Shown here: positions 58,474 through 64,000 of the stretch, piece by piece
Position numbering within the stretch: position 1 is the stretch's first letter
How the letters are laid out: each line of letters begins with the position of its first letter
Notes under the pieces: generated by a model
What the model saw: only the letters and a program-made list of their open reading frames with translations
Databases searched by the model: none
What the model was told of the DNA's origin: nothing
Source: Nocardioides marmoriginsengisoli
GTDB lineage: Bacteria; Actinomycetota; Actinomycetes; Propionibacteriales; Nocardioidaceae
Assembly: GCF_003725695.1 (NCBI RefSeq)
Contig: NZ_RJSE01000007.1
Span: forward strand, 1,520,717 to 1,584,716
Direction of reading: 5' to 3'
Length of the DNA: 64,000 bases
Made by a program: the position numbers and the translations under genes

Positions 58474-59652
58474 GTGCCTGGAGATTCCCGGATCAGCCGC
58501 AGGACGGTCCTCAAGGGGGCCGCCGGTGCCGCGTTCGGCGTGGGTAGCCTGGCGGCGCTGAAGCTGCCGTTCTTCGGGACGTCGGACCGCACGCAGGATC
58601 CGGCCGACTGCTTCGCGAAGGACTTGTCGGCCAGCGAGAAGCAGCTGATCATCTCGAACTGGCCCGGCTACATGGACGAGGACGAGCCGACGACGCTCCA
58701 GGACTTCGAGAAGCGCACCGGGATCAAGGTCCGCTACGACATCGACGTCAACGACAACAACGACTTCTTCGCCAAGGTCAGCAACCAGCTCGGCAGCTGC
58801 GAGTCCTCCAAGCGGGACATGTTCATGCTGACCGACTGGATGGCGGCCAGGATGATCCAGGTCGGCTGGATCCAGAAGCTCGACGCGGCCAAGGTGCCGA
58901 ACCTGCACGCGAACGTGATCGACGCGCTCAAGGCACCGGGCTGGGACCCCGGGCGCGACTTCTCCGCGCCGTGGCAGAGCGGGCTGACCGGCATTGCCTA
59001 CAACAAGAAGAAGGTCAAGGAGGTCCGGTCGTTCGCCGACCTGTTGACCCGCGACGACCTCAAGGGCCGGATCTCCCTGCTCAGCGAGATGCGGGACACG
59101 ATGGGATTCATGCTGCTGATCAACGGCGCAGACCCGTCCGATTTCACCGACGCCGACTGGGAGAAGGGCGTCGAGACGCTGAAGAAGGCGCGCGGCGACG
59201 GCCAGATCCGGGCGTTCACCGGGAACGAGTACATCCAGGACCTCTCGGCCGGCAACATCCTGGCCTGCGAGGCCTGGTCCGGCGACGTGGCCGCGGCGGA
59301 GAACGAGGACCTGGTCTTCGTCACGCCGGAGGAGGGCCTGATGATCTGGGCCGACAACATGCTGATCCCGAACCTGGCGACTCACAAGGAGAACGCCGAG
59401 AAGTGGATCGACTACTACTACGAGCCGGAGATCGCCGCCCGGCTCGCTGACTACGTCTACTACATCTGTCCGGTCAAGGGCGCCGAGGCGGAGATGGAGA
59501 AGATCGATCCCGACCTCCTGAAGAACAAGACCCTGAAGAACCTGATCTTCCCGGACGAGGAGACCTTGTCGCGGACCAGCGGGTTCATGGCACTCACCGA
59601 GGCGCAGGCCCGTCGCTACGAAGGAGACTTTTCCGATGTCATCAGTGGCTGA
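58474..59652 (+). CDS. potD: polyamine ABC transporter substrate-binding protein (PotD type)
   Basis: 392 residues from the GTG at 58474, with GAGGGGAGAG just upstream. A Tat signal (SRISRRTVLKGAAGAAFGVGSLAAL) precedes a PotD-type binding fold: LIISNWPGYMDED, FEKRTGIKVRYDIDVNDNNDFFAKV, DMFMLTDWMAARMI, and the VFVTPEEGLMIWADNMLIP ligand wall. It captures putrescine, spermidine or a related amine outside the membrane. The C-terminus overlaps potA by 17 nt. First gene of a five-gene operon. Confidence 0.92.
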   Translation: MPGDSRISRRTVLKGAAGAAFGVGSLAALKLPFFGTSDRTQDPADCFAKDLSASEKQLIISNWPGYMDEDEPTTLQDFEKRTGIKVRYDIDVNDNNDFFAKVSNQLGSCESSKRDMFMLTDWMAARMIQVGWIQKLDAAKVPNLHANVIDALKAPGWDPGRDFSAPWQSGLTGIAYNKKKVKEVRSFADLLTRDDLKGRISLLSEMRDTMGFMLLINGADPSDFTDADWEKGVETLKKARGDGQIRAFTGNEYIQDLSAGNILACEAWSGDVAAAENEDLVFVTPEEGLMIWADNMLIPNLATHKENAEKWIDYYYEPEIAARLADYVYYICPVKGAEAEMEKIDPDLLKNKTLKNLIFPDEETLSRTSGFMALTEAQARRYEGDFSDVISG

Positions 59653-60760
59653 CCGCGACCTGCGGATCTCGAAGCTCACCAAGGAGTTCGCGACCTTCAC
59701 CGCCGTGAAGTCGCTGGACCTCGTCGTCCCGCAGGGGTCGTTCTTCGCGCTGCTCGGCCCGTCCGGCTGCGGCAAGACCACGACGCTCCGGATGGTCGCG
59801 GGGCTGGACACGCCGACCTCCGGCTCGATCCACCTGGGCGACCTCGACGTCACCTACGAGAAGCCTTACCGGCGGCCGGTCAACACCGTCTTCCAGAACT
59901 ACGCGCTCTTCCCGCACCTCGACATCTACGAGAATGTCGCCTTCGGTCTCCGCCGGCGCAGGTCGCCGGAGGTGGCCCGGCAGGTCGACGAGATGCTCGC
60001 GCTGGTCGAGCTGACCAGCCAGGCCCGGAAGAAGCCGCCGCAGCTCTCCGGGGGTCAGCAGCAGCGGGTCGCCCTGGCACGCGCGCTGATCAACCGGCCC
60101 GAGGTGCTGCTCCTGGACGAGCCGCTCGGCGCCCTCGACCTCAAGCTCCGCCGTTCCATGCAGCTCGAGATCAAACGGATCCAGACCGAGGTCGGCCTCA
60201 CCTTCGTGCACGTCACGCACGACCAGGAGGAGGCGATGACGATGGCGGACACGATCGCGGTGATGAACGCCGGGGTCATCGAGCAGATGGGATCGCCGAC
60301 CGAGCTGTACGAGAACCCGGCCACCACCTTCGTCGCGAACTTCCTCGGCCAGTCGAACCTGATCGCCGGCAAGATCATCGGCCGCGAGGGTGACGTCGTG
60401 AAGGTCCAGATGGAAGGCACCGTCGTCTCGATCCCGGCGGATCGGGCGCACGCCGACCACGGCGACGGCTGGGTCGGCATCCGTCCCGAGAAGGTGCTGA
60501 TCGCACCGGCCGGCCAGCCGATCGACGCCCCCGGCAACCACATGACCGGGGCGTACGTGACCGACGTCAGCTTCGTCGGGGTCAGCACCCAGTACCTGGT
60601 CCGGATGCCCTGGGGCCAGGAGCTGATGGCCTTCGAGCAGAACACCGGGGTCCGCGGGATCATCCCGGTCGGCACCGCCGTCGACGTCTCCTGGCGGCCC
60701 GAGTTCGCCTTCCTGCTCGACGCCAGCCAGGACGTGAACGCCGGGATCGAGGAGGCCTGA
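59636..60760 (+). CDS. potA: polyamine ABC transporter ATP-binding protein
   Basis: 374 residues. Walker A GPSGCGKTTT, Q-loop FQNYALFPHL, signature LSGGQQQR, Walker B VLLLDEPLGALD, H-loop VTHDQEEA, and a C-terminal TOBE domain (VGIRPEKVLIA). It powers the PotB/PotC permease. Its start lies inside the end of potD and potB starts 1 nt after its stop. Confidence 0.94.
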   Translation: MSSVADRDLRISKLTKEFATFTAVKSLDLVVPQGSFFALLGPSGCGKTTTLRMVAGLDTPTSGSIHLGDLDVTYEKPYRRPVNTVFQNYALFPHLDIYENVAFGLRRRRSPEVARQVDEMLALVELTSQARKKPPQLSGGQQQRVALARALINRPEVLLLDEPLGALDLKLRRSMQLEIKRIQTEVGLTFVHVTHDQEEAMTMADTIAVMNAGVIEQMGSPTELYENPATTFVANFLGQSNLIAGKIIGREGDVVKVQMEGTVVSIPADRAHADHGDGWVGIRPEKVLIAPAGQPIDAPGNHMTGAYVTDVSFVGVSTQYLVRMPWGQELMAFEQNTGVRGIIPVGTAVDVSWRPEFAFLLDASQDVNAGIEEA

Positions 60761-60761
60761 G

Positions 60762-61661
60762 ATGGCGGTCCAAGCGCCGGAAGCGGCCCCGCCGCCGCGC
60801 GCGCCCGCCGTCCGGCCGCGGCGGAAGCTCACCGGCTACTGGTTGATCCTGCCCGGGGCGCTCTGGCTCGGCCTGTTCTTCGTCGTCCCGTTCTACTCGC
60901 TGCTCGCGACCAGCCTGTACGACCCGAACGGGTCGGTCCTGGGCGGCTACGACATGACGTACCACTTCGCGAACTTCGTCGACGCGATCAAGGACTACTG
61001 GGAGCCTCTGCTCCGCTCGCTCGGGTACGCCGGCATCGCCACCCTGATCTGCCTGGTCCTCGGCTACCTGCTCGCCTACGCCATCGCCTTCAAGGGCGGG
61101 CGGTGGCGCACCCTGCTGCTGGTCCTGGTGATCGCGCCGTTCTTCACCAGCTTCCTGCTGCGGACGCTCTCGTGGAAGCTGATCCTGGCCGACGACGGGT
61201 TCGTGGTGGACGCGTTGCAGTCGGTCCACATCCTCGGCGCCGACGACCGGCTGCTCGCCACCCCGGTCGCGGTGATCGCAGGGCTGACGTACAACTTCCT
61301 GCCGTTCATGGTGCTGCCGCTCTACGCGAGCCTGGAGAAGATCGACGGCCGGCTGATCGAGGCGGCCGGAGACCTCTACGCCTCGCCGGTCCGGGCCTTC
61401 TTCAAGGTGACCTGGCCGCTCTCGCTGCCGGGCGTCGTCGCCGGGACGCTGCTCACGTTCATCCCGGCAGCGGGCGACTACGTCAACGCGCAGCTGCTCG
61501 GGAACCCGAACACCCGGATGGCCGGCAACGTGATCCAGGACCTGTTCACCAAGACCAGTGACTACGCAGCCGCCGGCGCGTTGTCGGTGATCCTGATGCT
61601 GATCATCGTCGGCATGGTGATGGCCTACGTCCGCACCGCCGGGACGGAGGACCTCGTATGA
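60762..61661 (+). CDS. potB: polyamine ABC transporter permease PotB
   Basis: 299 residues with six membrane helices and the permease EAA loop (LIEAAGDLYASPVRAFFKVTWPLSLPGVVAG) that contacts the ATPase. It has a PotB/HydroxyPotH-type N-terminus (LTGYWLILPGALWLGLFFVVPFYSLLATSLYDP). The stop overlaps the ATG of potC (ATGA). Confidence 0.94.
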   Translation: MAVQAPEAAPPPRAPAVRPRRKLTGYWLILPGALWLGLFFVVPFYSLLATSLYDPNGSVLGGYDMTYHFANFVDAIKDYWEPLLRSLGYAGIATLICLVLGYLLAYAIAFKGGRWRTLLLVLVIAPFFTSFLLRTLSWKLILADDGFVVDALQSVHILGADDRLLATPVAVIAGLTYNFLPFMVLPLYASLEKIDGRLIEAAGDLYASPVRAFFKVTWPLSLPGVVAGTLLTFIPAAGDYVNAQLLGNPNTRMAGNVIQDLFTKTSDYAAAGALSVILMLIIVGMVMAYVRTAGTEDLV

Positions 61662-62476
61662 GCGGCTTCGGGCGGATCAAGCGCTGGATCGGCGACCACC
61701 TGGTGATGGCGCTCGGCCTGCTGGTGCTGGTCTACATGTTCGTTCCGATCGCGGTCGTCATCCTGATGAGCTTCAACGACAACTCCAAGTCGCGGAACCT
61801 CTACGCCTTCCAGAACTTCACCTGGAACAACTGGACCGGGATGTGCAAGCCCGACGGGATGTGCGCGGCCGTGGGGAAGAGCGCCGAGATCGGTCTGCTC
61901 GCCACGATCGTCGCGACGATCCTGGGCACCCTCGCCGCGTTCGCGATGGTGCGGCACGACTTCAAGGGGAAGTCCGCCTCCAACGTGATCATCTTCCTGC
62001 CGATGGCCTCGCCGGAGATCGTGATGGGCTCGTCGCTGCTGGCGCTCTTCCTCTCGGTCGGCTTCAGCCTCGGCTTCTGGACGATCTTCATCGCGCACGT
62101 GATGTTCTGCCTGTCCTTCGTCGTCGTCACCGTGAAGGCGCGGCTGACCGGACTCGACTCGAACCTCGAGCAGGCGGCGATGGATCTCTACGCGACCGAG
62201 TCGCAGACGTTCTGGCGGGTCACCTTCCCGCTGGTGCTGCCCGGCATCCTCGGTGCCGCGCTGCTGAGTTTCTCGCTCTCCTTCGACGACTTCATCATCA
62301 CCAACCTCAACGCCGGCCAGACGACCACGTTCCCGATGTTCGTGTACGGCGCCGCCCAGCGCGGGGTCCCGATGCAGGTGAACGTGATCGGCACGATCAT
62401 GTTCCTGATCTCGATCGCGATCGTGCTCGGCGGTGAGGTGAACAACCGCCGGAAGGCCCGGGCGCTGGCGGCGTGA
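61658..62476 (+). CDS. potC: polyamine ABC transporter permease PotC
   Basis: 272 residues with six membrane helices and the EAA loop (LEQAAMDLYATESQTFWRVTFPLVLPGILGA). It pairs with PotB to form the membrane channel. The stop overlaps the GTG of the following oxidoreductase gene (GTGA), tying uptake to catabolism. Confidence 0.94.
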   Translation: MSGFGRIKRWIGDHLVMALGLLVLVYMFVPIAVVILMSFNDNSKSRNLYAFQNFTWNNWTGMCKPDGMCAAVGKSAEIGLLATIVATILGTLAAFAMVRHDFKGKSASNVIIFLPMASPEIVMGSSLLALFLSVGFSLGFWTIFIAHVMFCLSFVVVTVKARLTGLDSNLEQAAMDLYATESQTFWRVTFPLVLPGILGAALLSFSLSFDDFIITNLNAGQTTTFPMFVYGAAQRGVPMQVNVIGTIMFLISIAIVLGGEVNNRRKARALAA

Positions 62477-63882
62477 GCTCGACCCATTCGTCCCTGCGCG
62501 GCGCCGCGCCGACGCCGTACTGGCTCGACGACGGCTCCCGTCCCGACGCCGCTCCGCCGCTGGTCGGGGACACCAGCGCCGACCTGGTGGTCGTCGGCGG
62601 CGGCTACCTCGGGCTCTGGACCGCGCTGCTGGCGGTGACGCGCGAACCCGGGCGGGACGTGCTGCTCCTGGAGGGGGAGACCTGCGGGCACGCGGCGAGC
62701 GGGCGCAACGGGGGCTTCTGCGAGGCGAGCCTGACGCACGGCTTCGGCAACGGGCTCTCGCGGTGGCCGGAGGAGCTGGCGACGCTGGTCCGGCTCGGCC
62801 GGGAGAACCTGGACGCGATCGGGACGACGATCGCGGACGAAGGGATCGACTGCGACTTCGTCCGCGCCGGTGCGCTGAGCGTGGCCACCCTGCCCGAGCA
62901 GGTGGCCGGGCTGGCCGACGAGCAGGCGGAGGCGGTCGAGCACGACAGCCGGCTGACGTTGCTGGACGCCGCCGCGGTCCGGGCGCGGGTCGACTCGCCG
63001 ACGTACCTGGGGGCCTTGCACGACCCGGATTCCGCGATCCTCGAGCCGGCCAGGCTGGCCTGGGGGCTGCGCGAGGCGTGCCTGCGCCGGGGCGTGCGGA
63101 TCCACGAGGGCACTCCGGTCTCGGGCCTGCGTCGGCTGCCGCACGGCACCGTCCGCGGCCGGGTCGAGGTGCGCACGTCCGGAGGATCCGTGGTCGCCCG
63201 GCGGGTGATGCTGGCGACCAACGCGTTCCGACCGCTGCTGCGCCGGCTGCGGCTGATGACCGTGCCGGTCTACGACTACGCGCTGATGACCGCGCCGCTG
63301 AGCACCGAGCAGCGTGCGGCGATCGGCTGGCCCGGGCGCGAGGGGATCGGCGACCGGACGAACCGGTTCCACTACTACCGCACCACCCGGGACGGCCGGA
63401 TCCTCTGGGGCGGGTACGACGCGATCTACCACTACGGCAGCCGCCAGGGCCCGGCGTACGACCAGCGACCGGAGACCTTCGACGTCCTCGCCGAGCACTT
63501 CTTCGCGACCTTCCCGCAGCTCGAGGGGCTGCCGTTCACGCACTCCTGGGGCGGGGTGATCGACACCTGCACCCGGTTCACCGCCTTCCACGGCACCGCG
63601 TACGACGGCCAGGTCGCCTACGCGCTCGGCTTCACCGGCCTCGGGGTGGCGGCCACCCGGTTCGCCGCCGAGGTCGCGCTGGACCAGCTCGCCGGTGAGG
63701 AGACCGAGCGGACCTCGCTGCGGATGGTGCGCGAGAAGCCGCTGCCGTTCCCGCCGGAGCCGGTGCGCTGGGCCGGGATCGGGCTGACCACCTGGTCGCT
63801 GGCCCGGGCCGATGCGAACGGCGGCAAGGAGAACCTGTGGCTGAAGACGATGGATCGGTTGGGGTTGGGATTCGACTCCTGA
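62473..63882 (+). CDS. FAD-dependent amine oxidoreductase (DAO/PuuB-like)
   Basis: 469 residues from the GTG at 62473. N-terminal arm (TPYWLDDGSRPDAAPPLVGDTSADL), FAD motif VVVGGGYLGLWTALLA, HAASGRNGGFC, and the C-terminal ALGFTGLGVAATRFAAE segment that closes the FAD site. It is related to the other oxidoreductase of this locus but not a recent duplicate. It probably oxidises the imported amine or its gamma-glutamyl derivative. Last gene of the pot operon. Confidence 0.85.
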   Translation: MSSTHSSLRGAAPTPYWLDDGSRPDAAPPLVGDTSADLVVVGGGYLGLWTALLAVTREPGRDVLLLEGETCGHAASGRNGGFCEASLTHGFGNGLSRWPEELATLVRLGRENLDAIGTTIADEGIDCDFVRAGALSVATLPEQVAGLADEQAEAVEHDSRLTLLDAAAVRARVDSPTYLGALHDPDSAILEPARLAWGLREACLRRGVRIHEGTPVSGLRRLPHGTVRGRVEVRTSGGSVVARRVMLATNAFRPLLRRLRLMTVPVYDYALMTAPLSTEQRAAIGWPGREGIGDRTNRFHYYRTTRDGRILWGGYDAIYHYGSRQGPAYDQRPETFDVLAEHFFATFPQLEGLPFTHSWGGVIDTCTRFTAFHGTAYDGQVAYALGFTGLGVAATRFAAEVALDQLAGEETERTSLRMVREKPLPFPPEPVRWAGIGLTTWSLARADANGGKENLWLKTMDRLGLGFDS

Positions 63883-63896
63883 CTGCGGGTGTCCGG

Positions 63897-64000
63897 GCAT
63901 CTCGACAGGCTCGATGTCCGGGGTAGGCGATCTGCGGGGACGGTCTCGGACGTCGAGCTTGTCGAGACGCGGTGACGTGCGCTCGGACGTCGAGCCTGTC
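63897..64000. repeat. dispersed repeat copies at the right window edge
   Basis: CTCGACAGGCTCGATGTCCGG (63901-63920) is followed by a right-facing GACGTCGAGCTTGTCGAGAC (63949-63968) and a copy cut by the window end (63986-64000). No gene is seen from 63883 to 64000. Confidence 0.8.

Overview
This 64 kb window is high-GC, densely coding DNA that looks chromosomal. The gene content is typical of an actinomycete: a ClpP1-ClpP2-ClpX block, the GlgE-TreS-maltokinase-GlgB glucan pathway, a group II truncated hemoglobin, a mycothiol-type nitroreductase relative, paired dynamin-like GTPases, and many genes whose start codon lies 6-8 nt behind a TANNNT box (leaderless transcription). A Propionibacteriales/Nocardioidaceae-like host is my inference; no rRNA or other decisive marker is present.

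Layout. 1-6.6 kb: the end of a PrsW-type membrane protease, two dynamin-like GTPases, a short SSB paralogue and the ABC-F protein EttA. 6.6-10.4 kb: MarR regulator with a YceI gene whose promoter carries MarR-like inverted repeats; thiolase and tandem hotdog thioesterase sharing a KstR-like operator; trHbO globin. 10.4-19.2 kb: large zinc-ribbon membrane protein, MscS channel, two small genes, aminopeptidase N, and a secreted CHAP hydrolase. 19.2-22.9 kb (minus strand): the most unusual locus, a 50-residue double-glycine precursor peptide, a SurA/PpiC-like protein that seems to start at a CTG overlapping the peptide's stop codon, and an ABC exporter with an N-terminal cNMP-like domain and a C39 protease. 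I read this as a small peptide maturation and export cassette. 23-34.9 kb: nitroreductase-like protein, MetG, small membrane proteins, an esterase, cardiolipin synthase, an RDD protein with nonapeptide repeats, RpiB, a Nei-type glycosylase, a SpoIIE-type phosphatase and an LLM oxidoreductase.

34.9-37.3 kb: a toxin/antitoxin-like pair under a 17-bp palindrome, then a 1.5 kb mini-island bounded by a 42-bp duplication of the 3' half of tRNA-Gly(TCC). The island carries a TIR-domain gene and 10-bp repeat units at both ends, but no integrase. tRNA-Pro(TGG) follows. 37.4-47.1 kb: trigger factor, a lipase-like hydrolase, an SRPBCC gene that appears frameshifted in a C run, ClpP1, ClpP2, ClpX, ValS and a GNAT protein.

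47.1-54.1 kb: glgE-treS-mak-glgB, an overlapping operon (minus strand) converting trehalose to branched alpha-glucan; a tandem 39-bp repeat is inserted in frame in glgE. 54.2-56.4 kb: PhoD phosphatase and a GIY-YIG protein. 56.5-63.9 kb: a polyamine-type locus with an Lrp regulator, a PotD/A/B/C ABC importer and two FAD-dependent amine oxidoreductases. A dispersed repeat with core GACGTCGAGCCTGTCGAGAC recurs in intergenic gaps, in glgE and at the right window edge.
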